Part shown: positions 1 through 5,385 of the stretch, piece by piece
How positions within the stretch are numbered: position 1 is the first letter of the stretch
Layout: every line of letters begins with the position of its first letter
DNA from: Blastocatellia bacterium
Lineage (GTDB): Bacteria; Acidobacteriota; Blastocatellia; Chloracidobacteriales; JADJPF01
Direction: 5' to 3'
Length of the DNA stretch: 7,310 nucleotides
NCBI GenBank assembly: GCA_016789295.1
Contig: JAEUQL010000178.1
Location: 1 to 7,310, forward strand
Notes under the pieces: generated by a model
The model's database searches: none
What the model was told of the DNA's origin: nothing
What the model saw: the letters and a program-made list of their open reading frames with translations, nothing else
Program-made: the position numbers and the translations under genes

Positions 1-89
1 AACTGAGAGTTCCTTTAGATATTAGGCATGTTGTTTCAGCGTCGATCTAAGCAGTCCCCGTTTTTCAAAACCGGGAGGGTGTCAAGTAG

Positions 90-118
90 TTGCAAATCTT
101 TGTCGAACAATTTATATA
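90..118 (+). promoter_or_regulatory. Candidate promoter for cysS, giving a near-leaderless mRNA
   Basis: A -35-like TTGCAA (90-95) lies 17 bp before a -10-like TATATA (113-118). Each matches four of six sigma-70 consensus bases, and the spacing is ideal. Transcription would begin around 124-126, only about 4-6 bases before the cysS ATG at 130. That agrees with the lack of a Shine-Dalgarno in front of this ATG. AT-rich sequence produces such matches by chance, so this is a moderate call. Confidence 0.4.
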
Positions 119-129
119 GATGCGGACTT

Positions 130-1521
130 ATGCTAACTTTTTTCAATACTCTAAGCAGACAAGTAGAAGAATTTCATCCTTTAGAAGCTGGACACGTCAG
201 GATGTATGGTTGTGGCCCAACTGTCTATGACTATGCACACATAGGCAATTTTCGTAGCTTTCTCTTTATTGATCTTCTCAGGCGTTATCTTAAGTACAGT
301 GGCTACAAGGTCACGCATGTTATGAACATTACAGATATTGATGATAAGACCATAGAGAGAGCCAACCGCCACGCAGTGTCACTTCGTGAATATACCGAAA
401 AATACACCCGTCTTTTTCTTGAAGATCTCGACCATTTAGGAGCAGAACGGCCTGAGATAGTTGTTGCTGCAACAGACCACATAGAAGATATGGTTGAGCT
501 GATAAAAAGACTTGAAACAAATGGACACATCTACACTAGTGAAGGATCTGTCTATTTTAGAATCTCTTCTCTCGACAGCTACGGCAAGCTCTCAGGAGCA
601 AAGCTTGAAGGCAACCGTTCCGGGGCACGTGTTGATGTAGACGAATATGAGAAAGAGGATGCTCGTGATTTTGTACTTTGGAAGTCTTCTAAACCAGGTG
701 AGCCACATTGGTCAACACCCTATGGTGAAGGCAGACCTGGCTGGCATCTTGAATGCTCGGCCATGGCTATGCGTTATCTAGGTGAGAGTTTTGACATACA
801 CTGTGGTGGAGTTGATCTTATCTTTCCTCATCATGAGAATGAGATAGCACAGAGTGAAGGAGCCACTGGCAAGCCTTTTGTTCGTTACTGGCTGCACTGC
901 GAGCACCTGTTGGTTGAAGGACAGAAGATGTCAAAAAGTCTAGGCAACTTCTATACTCTTCGAGATCTTTTAGAAAAAGGTTTTAGTGCGCTTGCAATAC
1001 GCTACTTACTAATCTCGGCTCCTTATCGCAAGCAGTTAAACTTTACATTGGAAAACCTACGTGGTGTGGAAACTCGTGTTAAAAAGCTAGTAGACTTTAA
1101 GCGTCGGTTGAAAGAGTTTAAGAGCCTACTTGGTACAAATGCTTCTTTGGCTACAGAGTTAAAAGGTTTTGAACAGTCTTTCAGAGCAGCTATGGATGAT
1201 GATCTAAACAGTTCTGCAGCACTTGCTGTAGTAGCAGATTTTGAGACTACTCTCAACAGAGCTATGGCTAGTGAGCAACTTTTTGCTGACGAACATGCTG
1301 CTGCCAACAGACTTGTGGAAGCATTTGATTCTGTGCTTGGCTTATTTGGAAAAGCAGAAGAAGTAGATCTGGACGCAGAGGTACAAAGGCTGATTGATGA
1401 GCGTGTTGCTGCAAAAGCAGCAAAGAACTACGCCAGAGCTGATGAAATCAGAAAAGAGCTTGCAGCAAAAGGAATAGTACTTGAAGACACAAAAGCTGGA
1501 ACACGTTGGCGCAGAGCTTGA
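130..1521 (+). CDS. cysS: Cysteinyl-tRNA synthetase
   Basis: This class I aminoacyl-tRNA synthetase charges tRNA-Cys with cysteine in the cytoplasm. The product is 463 residues, close to the E. coli length of 461. From the ATG at 130 the key residues fall at the E. coli positions: zinc ligands Cys28, Cys209, His234 and Glu238, the HIGH-type motif HIGN at 37-40, and KMSKS at 266-270. The C-terminal region (about 375-463) is the helical anticodon-recognition part with the usual ending KGIVLEDTKAGTRWRR. The frame is open upstream to an ATG at 28, but those 34 extra residues match nothing expected of the family and overlap a promoter candidate, so I chose 130. No Shine-Dalgarno precedes it; a start on a very short leader is likely. 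The gene seems to be transcribed alone, since a separate promoter and a weak terminator-like hairpin follow it. The enzyme identity is certain; the start is likely. Confidence 0.97.
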   Translation: MLTFFNTLSRQVEEFHPLEAGHVRMYGCGPTVYDYAHIGNFRSFLFIDLLRRYLKYSGYKVTHVMNITDIDDKTIERANRHAVSLREYTEKYTRLFLEDLDHLGAERPEIVVAATDHIEDMVELIKRLETNGHIYTSEGSVYFRISSLDSYGKLSGAKLEGNRSGARVDVDEYEKEDARDFVLWKSSKPGEPHWSTPYGEGRPGWHLECSAMAMRYLGESFDIHCGGVDLIFPHHENEIAQSEGATGKPFVRYWLHCEHLLVEGQKMSKSLGNFYTLRDLLEKGFSALAIRYLLISAPYRKQLNFTLENLRGVETRVKKLVDFKRRLKEFKSLLGTNASLATELKGFEQSFRAAMDDDLNSSAALAVVADFETTLNRAMASEQLFADEHAAANRLVEAFDSVLGLFGKAEEVDLDAEVQRLIDERVAAKAAKNYARADEIRKELAAKGIVLEDTKAGTRWRRA

Positions 1522-1565
1522 TGTATAGGATTAAAAAGCTGTCAAAAACAGTGTGATCAAAAAGT

Positions 1566-1589
1566 AAGCTAGCAAATGCTTGAGCTTTT
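1566..1589 (+). terminator. Weak terminator-like hairpin after cysS
   Basis: AAGCT (1566-1570) pairs with AGCTT (1583-1587). Inside it AGCA (1571-1574) can pair with TGCT (1577-1580), and a short T run continues to 1589 before TTGTTT further on. The stem is short, has a bulge and a very tight loop, and is not GC rich, so efficiency as an intrinsic terminator is doubtful. Its place between cysS and the next promoter candidate supports the role. Confidence 0.3.
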
Positions 1590-1600
1590 GGTTGTTTCGA

Positions 1601-1631
1601 TTGATGATTAACTATAACTAGTGATATAGTT
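1601..1631 (+). promoter_or_regulatory. Candidate extended -10 promoter with overlapping dyad operator, upstream of the YtxH gene
   Basis: TTGATG (1601-1606) and TATAGT (1625-1630) are separated by 18 bp. A TG at 1622-1623 sits one base before the hexamer, as in extended -10 promoters. Overlapping it is a perfect 7-bp inverted repeat: AACTATA (1610-1616) and TATAGTT (1625-1631), with an 8-bp centre containing ACTAGT. The right arm contains the whole -10 hexamer, so a dimeric protein bound here would block RNA polymerase. The regulator cannot be named from the sequence. Confidence 0.45.
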
Positions 1632-1635
1632 TTGA

Positions 1636-1664
1636 CCTCATTTCAGACATGATGAGGCAGGAGG
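1636..1664 (+). promoter_or_regulatory. 5' leader hairpin and strong Shine-Dalgarno of the YtxH gene
   Basis: CCTCAT (1636-1641) and ATGAGG (1652-1657) form a 6-bp inverted repeat that ends two bases before the perfect ribosome binding site AGGAGG (1659-1664). The Shine-Dalgarno lies 7 bp before the ATG at 1672 and fixes the start. The AGG of the right arm could itself act as a second, weaker anti-anti-SD site. The hairpin may only be chance in a short leader. Confidence 0.55.
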
Positions 1665-1671
1665 CATAATT

Positions 1672-2067
1672 ATGAGTGAAGATAGGGATTACAGTTCAAA
1701 GTTGACATACTTTCTTGTTGGTGCTGGAATTGGTGCTGTTGTAGCACTTCTTTTTGCACCAAAGTCTGGTCAGGAGTTGAGAGGTGACATTAAAGATGCA
1801 ACCAGACGTAGTGTAGATTACGCCAATGACAATGTTCGTGCTCTCAGCCAGAAGGCTGGCGAGATCTACGCAACCGGACGCGAAAAAGCTGCAGATATTT
1901 ACCACACAGGACGTGAGAAGACACACGACATAGTAGAAACAGGACGTGAAGTCATTTCTGAGCAGAAAGATCGCGTTGCGGCAGCAATTGAAGCAGGCAA
2001 ACGAGCATATCAAGAGAAGAAAGCCGAAGGGCGTGCTGCTGTCGCCGAGACAAGCGAGCAGAGCTAG
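1672..2067 (+). CDS. YtxH-family membrane-anchored protein with 11-residue tandem repeats
   Basis: The 131-residue product has the YtxH layout: a short polar N-terminus, one glycine-rich membrane segment (about 12-29, LTYFLVGAGIGAVVALLFAP), and the hallmark APKSGQELR at its end. A long charged helical tail follows. In the tail three 11-residue repeats stand in tandem at 64-96 (EIYATGREKAA, DIYHTGREKTH, DIVETGREVIS), with TGRE invariant. Such 11-mers suit an amphipathic or coiled-coil helix lying on a membrane or partner. The ATG is set by a consensus AGGAGG. The next gene starts 18 bp on, so the two are co-transcribed. In Bacillus subtilis YtxH and the DUF948 protein YtxG are encoded together in a general-stress operon; the same pair here suggests a shared envelope or stress role, but the molecular function is unknown. 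Confidence 0.85.
   Translation: MSEDRDYSSKLTYFLVGAGIGAVVALLFAPKSGQELRGDIKDATRRSVDYANDNVRALSQKAGEIYATGREKAADIYHTGREKTHDIVETGREVISEQKDRVAAAIEAGKRAYQEKKAEGRAAVAETSEQS
1861..1959 (+). repeat. Three tandem 33-bp coding repeats (11 residues each)
   Basis: Units at 1861-1893, 1894-1926 and 1927-1959 each encode an (E/D)I-x3-TGRE-x(2-3) block. The protein repeat is much better conserved than the DNA: synonymous positions have drifted (ACCGGACGCGAA, ACAGGACGTGAG, ACAGGACGTGAA). That pattern indicates an old duplication kept by selection on the protein. Confidence 0.85.
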
Positions 2068-2085
2068 TCTTTAAGGAGAAACGCT

Positions 2086-2748
2086 GTGAGTGGACTCGAA
2101 GGGTTTTTGATAGGTGCTATAACTGTGCTGATAGTTGTTATAGTGGTTCTTCTGTTTTCGCTGCTTGCTGCACTCAAACAGATGCGCCAGATGACCCAGC
2201 AGTTGAGTACGCAAGTGGTTTCAGTCCAAAATCAGCTCCAACTGCGTGCCGAACCAATAATGGCAGAAACCCAACGACTTCTTGTTGCGGCAAACCCAGC
2301 AGTAGAGCAGTTACGCTCGATGATAGAAGTTACAACTTCTGTACTAAATGAAGCACAGACTGTCATGAAAGCCACAAAAGAGACTGTAGCACTTGCAAAG
2401 TCTGCTTCTACCAATTTGAAGATAGAGACAGAGAGTTGTATGGCAGCTATCACCACAGTAGCAAATGAGCTGAGCAAGATGGCACTTCAAGAGGCTGAAG
2501 GTCTACGTGGTGTGCTATTTGATGCTCGTGAAAGAGCAACAAGACAGGTCGAACGCATAGACCAGATGGTGACACGCACCACTGATCGCATAGATGAAAC
2601 GGCTCTACTTGTACAGACAGGAGTTCTCAAGCCAGTGGGAGAGGTTGCTGCAGTGCTAAGTGCTGTCCAGAAGTTTTTTGAAGTCCTTATCTCTCAAGAA
2701 CGCAAGTCTGTGGACAAAGCCTATCAAGATGAAGAGATGTTTATTTGA
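2086..2748 (+). CDS. DUF948/YtxG-like membrane-anchored coiled-coil protein
   Basis: The 220-residue product has one N-terminal membrane helix (about 7-30, ILIVVIVVLLFSLLAAL type) with almost no residues before it, then a long soluble region rich in Gln, Glu, Ala and Thr without Pro or Gly breaks, typical of coiled coil. There is no signal cleavage site and no catalytic motif. This matches the DUF948 family in layout, though that assignment rests on architecture and on the neighbouring YtxH gene rather than on a diagnostic motif. The C-terminal part (about 150-202) has a second amphipathic stretch starting with RATRQVERIDQMV. The start is GTG, supported by AAGGAG (2073-2078) seven bases upstream and 18 bp after the YtxH stop. 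A strong terminator right after the stop closes the two-gene unit. A role in organising or scaffolding envelope components is plausible but not shown. Confidence 0.75.
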   Translation: MSGLEGFLIGAITVLIVVIVVLLFSLLAALKQMRQMTQQLSTQVVSVQNQLQLRAEPIMAETQRLLVAANPAVEQLRSMIEVTTSVLNEAQTVMKATKETVALAKSASTNLKIETESCMAAITTVANELSKMALQEAEGLRGVLFDARERATRQVERIDQMVTRTTDRIDETALLVQTGVLKPVGEVAAVLSAVQKFFEVLISQERKSVDKAYQDEEMFI

Positions 2749-2754
2749 TTTTTT

Positions 2755-2791
2755 AGCACCTTGTCAAAGAGCTTGTGACAAGGTGCTTTTT
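2755..2791 (+). terminator. Strong intrinsic terminator of the YtxH/DUF948 unit
   Basis: AGCACCTTGTCA (2755-2766) and TGACAAGGTGCT (2776-2787) make a perfect 12-bp stem with a 9-base loop, followed by a run of five T's (2787-2791). It begins 7 bp after the stop codon of the preceding gene. The upstream flank is also T-rich, so on the opposite strand the hairpin is followed by A's and should not terminate. Confidence 0.93.
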
Positions 2792-2807
2792 GCCAAAAAT
2801 TGGCAAA
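2789..2807. repeat. Second small hairpin overlapping the terminator T-run
   Basis: TTTGCCAA (2789-2796) and TTGGCAAA (2800-2807) form a perfect 8-bp inverted repeat with a 3-base loop. Its left arm uses the last T's of the terminator, so the two structures share bases. No T-run follows on the plus strand. Confidence 0.6.
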
Positions 2808-2826
2808 GCTATTCTAAATAGAGAAG

Positions 2827-2858
2827 GTTTGTAGAAAAAATGTCTTCTACAGACATTT
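2827..2858 (+). promoter_or_regulatory. lspA leader with two mutually exclusive hairpins
   Basis: Hairpin A pairs 2827-2836 (GTTTGTAGAA) with 2845-2854 (TTCTACAGAC): ten pairs, one of them G-U, around an 8-base loop. Hairpin B pairs AAATGTCT (2838-2845) with AGACATTT (2851-2858): eight perfect pairs around a 5-base loop. Both use 2845 and 2851-2854, so only one can form at a time. They lie 22 bp before the lspA Shine-Dalgarno. A switch between folds is conceivable; a known riboswitch or leader peptide is not recognisable. Confidence 0.4.
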
Positions 2859-2879
2859 CAGTTTCAATACATTTTCAAT

Positions 2880-2884
2880 GGAGG
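2880..2884 (+). promoter_or_regulatory. Ribosome binding site that fixes the TTG start of lspA
   Basis: GGAGG lies five bases before the TTG at 2890. It decides the start, because no in-frame ATG or GTG exists near the expected N-terminus and the first helix begins right after the TTG. Confidence 0.85.
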
Positions 2885-2889
2885 ATTAG

Positions 2890-3417
2890 TTGCGCCGTTT
2901 TCTTCTCTATCTTCCTTTGACATTCTTTGTTCTGGCTCTAGACCAGGCCACAAAGCTTTGGGCCTACGTTCAGATTCGTCATAAACCAGACATATCTGTA
3001 ATAGATGGTTTTTTGAAGTTCAGCTACGCTGAAAATCCTGGCATTGCCTTTGGTATATTTTCCAGTTATATGGGTAATGCAAAGACTATAGGACTGCTTG
3101 CTATCTCTTTTATTGCTATAGGCTTTGTCTGTTATCTTCTTTCCAAAACTCCTTCTGAAAAAAGACTCGTGATCACTGCACTGATGCTTGTGTTAGGTGG
3201 TATAATAGGCAATCTTCTAGATAGGATCAGATTTGGTGTAGTGATTGATTTTATAGAGTTCTATGTTGGAACTTTTCATTGGCCAAACTTTAATATAGCT
3301 GATGCCGCAATCTGTATTGGAGCTGCACTTCTAAGTATCGATATCCTCAAAGAGCCTAGCAAACATCCAAAACCAACCGAGCATTCTTTAGAACAGAATG
3401 AAACAAAAGATATATAG
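2890..3417 (+). CDS. lspA: Lipoprotein signal peptidase (signal peptidase II)
   Basis: LspA is an aspartic protease of the inner membrane that cuts the signal peptide off diacylglyceryl-modified prolipoproteins. The 175-residue product has the usual four membrane helices and all family motifs: DQATK (Asp18), AENPGIAFG (Asn49), GNLLDR (Asn108, Asp111), VVIDFIEFY (Asp120) and NFNIADAA (Asp138). Asp120 and Asp138, 18 residues apart, correspond to the catalytic pair. A hydrophilic tail from about residue 153 (KEPSKHPKPTEHSLEQ) is a slight extension. The start is TTG, 5 bp after GGAGG (2880-2884); the only nearby ATG (2878) stops after three codons. It heads an operon with lgt, which supplies its substrate, and a pseudouridine synthase. 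A partner gene for the third step (Lnt) is not in the window. Confidence 0.96.
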   Translation: MRRFLLYLPLTFFVLALDQATKLWAYVQIRHKPDISVIDGFLKFSYAENPGIAFGIFSSYMGNAKTIGLLAISFIAIGFVCYLLSKTPSEKRLVITALMLVLGGIIGNLLDRIRFGVVIDFIEFYVGTFHWPNFNIADAAICIGAALLSIDILKEPSKHPKPTEHSLEQNETKDI

Positions 3418-3432
3418 AAAAAGGTAATAGCT

Positions 3433-4239
3433 TTGTTTCCAGAACTCTTTCGAATTCCAATAATAGATTTTACTGTCAGTACTTATGGATTGATGTTGGC
3501 TATCTCTTTTATTTCTGGCCTTGCACTTGCTGCTAGACTTGCTGCCAGTGAAGGCCACGAAAAAGCCAAGATCTATGACATAGGTTTATACATGCTCATA
3601 GCAGTAATAGTTGGATCAAAACTGTTGATGGTAGTAACAGAATGGGACTCTTTTGTAGCTGATCCAAAAAGATTTATCTCGCTAGAGTTTTTCCGTTCTG
3701 CAGGTGTCTACTATGGAGGATTTCTTGCAGCTTTTACTCTAAGCTTCTATCTTGCAGCAATCTACAAGATTGATTGGTGGTCGCTTGCAGATTTTTGTGC
3801 ACCTGGAGTTGCTATTGGACAGTTTTTCGGTAGACTTGGCTGTTTTGCTGCAGGTTGCTGCTGGGGCAAGCCTACTAATTCTTGGATAGGGGTAGAGTTT
3901 ACAAATAGGGCACACGAACTTACTGGAGTTCCTATTGGAGTACATCTACATCCAACACAACTTTATGAATCTGCTATAACATTTCTGATTACTCTTCTTC
4001 TGCTATTTCTGCATGCACGCCGTAGGTTTCGTGGACAGATAATACTAGCTTACATAGCTTCCTACTCTATAGGCCGTTTTATAATAGAGTTCTACAGAGA
4101 TGACCCACGTGGTGATCTATTTGGCCTTTCTACTTCTCAACTAATCTCTCTACTACTAGCTCCTGCAGCATTGGCAGTTCTTATCTATCGTTTGTACAGA
4201 AGCAGAAGAGAGAGGGAACTTTCGGAGCACGTTTCGTAA
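3433..4239 (+). CDS. lgt: Prolipoprotein diacylglyceryl transferase
   Basis: Lgt moves a diacylglyceryl group from phosphatidylglycerol to the lipobox cysteine of prolipoproteins, the step before LspA. The 268-residue integral membrane protein carries the Lgt signature: GRLGCFAAGCCWG (133-145) with the essential Arg134 (Arg143 in E. coli), GSK at 61-63, YYGG at 93-96, HPTQLYES at 173-180 and GRFIIEFYRDD at 214-224 (Arg215 matching E. coli Arg239). At the position of E. coli His103 in the HGG motif this protein has Tyr94, as many non-enterobacterial Lgt proteins do. Membrane helices are spread through the length, and the basic tail (RLYRSRRERE) should face the cytoplasm. The start is TTG, 15 bp after the lspA stop, behind a weak AAGG (3421-3424). 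The stop overlaps nothing but touches the next start. Confidence 0.97.
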   Translation: MFPELFRIPIIDFTVSTYGLMLAISFISGLALAARLAASEGHEKAKIYDIGLYMLIAVIVGSKLLMVVTEWDSFVADPKRFISLEFFRSAGVYYGGFLAAFTLSFYLAAIYKIDWWSLADFCAPGVAIGQFFGRLGCFAAGCCWGKPTNSWIGVEFTNRAHELTGVPIGVHLHPTQLYESAITFLITLLLLFLHARRRFRGQIILAYIASYSIGRFIIEFYRDDPRGDLFGLSTSQLISLLLAPAALAVLIYRLYRSRRERELSEHVS

Positions 4240-5217
4240 GTGGAGCAGTTTGAAACATTAGAAAATGATGGAAATGTTGCTCTGGTTGTAGCTGAGCCTG
4301 ATGCTGGTAAGCGGCTCGACCAGTACATAGCTATTCAGATTCCCAACTACAGCCGAACAAGACTGCACAAACAGATATGTGATGGGGATGTATTGGTAAA
4401 CAGCTCTATTTCTAAACCAAGCTACCGGGTTCGTAAAGGAGATCTGATAGAGGTTGAGTTTCCTGCTGCGATTGTTACTGAGCTTGTTGGTGAAGATATA
4501 CCTCTCGACATTATCTATGAAGATGAAGATCTAGTAGTTATCAACAAACCGTCGGGTCTTGTAGTTCACCCTGGAGCAGGGATAAATTCTGGAACTTTGG
4601 CAAACGGTCTAGTTGCGCACTTTCAGAAACTTTCCTGCGTAGACTTGTTTCGTCCCGGAATTGTTCATCGCCTCGACCGGGACACTTCTGGCGTTATGAT
4701 TGTTGCAAAGAGTGAGTTGGCACACCAACACCTTTCGGAACAGTTTGCATCTAGAGTAGTTAAGAAACGTTATACAGCACTTGTCTATGGAGCTACTGAA
4801 CAGACAGGAGTTATAGAACTGCCTATAGGTCGTCATCCAACACACAGAGTTAAAATGTCTGTTAGTGTGAAAGGTCGTTATGCCTACACAAGCTACAGTG
4901 TCATCAAGCGTTTCAATGAATTTACTCTGCTTGACGTTGAGATCAAAACGGGAAGAACACACCAAATAAGAGTGCATCTTGCACACATCAACCATCCAGT
5001 AGTTGGTGATGATGTCTATGGTGTGGGTTGGAGTGCTAGGGTGAAGGCTGTACAACTTAGGCGTCAAATAGAGCGTGTAGGGCGGCAACTACTTCATGCT
5101 TCAAACATAAGCTTTATTCATCCCAAAACTGGCAAACTTCTCAATTTTACGGCTGCCTTACCAAAAGATTTTGAACAGATGGTATTACAATTGACATCGG
5201 CTCAAATTTCCCACTAA
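4240..5217 (+). CDS. rluD: RluA-family 23S rRNA pseudouridine synthase, RluD type
   Basis: RluD-type enzymes isomerise uridines in 23S rRNA helix 69 to pseudouridine. The 325-residue product has an S4 RNA-binding domain (about 24-75, RLDQYIAIQIPNYSRTRL onward), then the catalytic domain with INKPSGLVVHPGAG (101-114), HRLDRDTSGV (143-152, catalytic Asp146), KRYTALVYG (176-184) and GRTHQIRVHLAH (238-249). The S4 domain plus length favours RluD over RluA, but the exact target uridines cannot be read from sequence. The GTG start follows the lgt TAA without a gap (TAAGTG). The nearest Shine-Dalgarno-like GGAG (4224-4227) is 12 bp away, rather far, so translation is probably coupled to lgt termination. 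No other in-frame start lies before the S4 domain. An lspA-rluD pairing is also seen in Firmicutes (lspA-ylyB). No obvious T-run terminator follows. Confidence 0.95.
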   Translation: MEQFETLENDGNVALVVAEPDAGKRLDQYIAIQIPNYSRTRLHKQICDGDVLVNSSISKPSYRVRKGDLIEVEFPAAIVTELVGEDIPLDIIYEDEDLVVINKPSGLVVHPGAGINSGTLANGLVAHFQKLSCVDLFRPGIVHRLDRDTSGVMIVAKSELAHQHLSEQFASRVVKKRYTALVYGATEQTGVIELPIGRHPTHRVKMSVSVKGRYAYTSYSVIKRFNEFTLLDVEIKTGRTHQIRVHLAHINHPVVGDDVYGVGWSARVKAVQLRRQIERVGRQLLHASNISFIHPKTGKLLNFTAALPKDFEQMVLQLTSAQISH

Positions 5218-5271
5218 GATGGCTACTTGATCAGGGAAAACTTGGCAACGCTAGACCCCAAAAGTCTTGAA

Positions 5272-5358
5272 GTTAGCATCAAAGGTGTTAGCTTATTGAG
5301 ATTTTTGGTTAGCCACGAGTCACAGTAAAATACTGTCTTCTCAGTGGCTAACACTTTT
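5272..5358. promoter_or_regulatory. Intergenic region with three GTTAGC copies and competing inverted repeats
   Basis: GTTAGC occurs at 5272-5277, 5287-5292 and 5308-5313 on the plus strand, and its complement GCTAAC at 5347-5352. Two left arms can pair with the same right arm: 5281-5292 (AAAGGTGTTAGC) with 5347-5358 (12 pairs, one G-U), or 5308-5316 (GTTAGCCAC) with 5344-5352 (9 perfect pairs). Inside the second loop, ACAGTA (5322-5327) and TACTGT (5331-5336) form a 6-bp dyad with a 3-base centre that contains TAAAAT (5326-5331), a -10-like hexamer. The set could be a protein-binding array, an attenuator, or the 3' end structure of the rluD transcript. The rest of the 126-bp gap from 5218 shows nothing recognisable. 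Confidence 0.45.
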
Positions 5359-5385
5359 CAAATATCAGAAAATACTCTTAAAACT

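Noticed and set aside
3..50. Possible tail of an upstream gene in frame 3, ending at TAA 48-50 (LRVPLDIRHVVSASI)
   Set aside because: Fifteen codons are too few to recognise. The imperfect hairpin after it (56-75, CCC-CGTTTT/AAAAC-CGGG type with one mismatch and a very tight loop) lacks a T-run, so I cannot support a gene end.
28..129. N-terminal extension of cysS from ATG 28
   Set aside because: The 34 residues resemble nothing in CysRS, the region contains a promoter candidate, and numbering from 130 matches E. coli residue for residue.
1696..2013. 105-codon minus-strand open frame opposite the YtxH gene
   Set aside because: Its composition mirrors the sense gene, the sense gene has a perfect Shine-Dalgarno, and no promoter or family resemblance supports the antisense frame.
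2790..2820. lspA promoter TTGCCA (2790-2795) with CTAAAT (2814-2819)
   Set aside because: The -35 match is good but the -10 is poor and the element overlaps the terminator; no convincing promoter could be fixed in this gap, although one must be expected after a strong terminator.
4609..5088. 159-codon minus-strand open frame inside rluD
   Set aside because: It is antisense to conserved RluD catalytic motifs, has a Cys/His/Tyr-rich composition typical of a shadow frame, and shows no start signal.
5322..5336. ACAGTA-AAA-TACTGT as a LexA (SOS) box
   Set aside because: It is a dyad with TACTGT/ACAGTA arms but does not have the CTGT-N8-ACAG order and spacing of the E. coli box, and LexA motifs differ between phyla; calling it SOS would be a guess.
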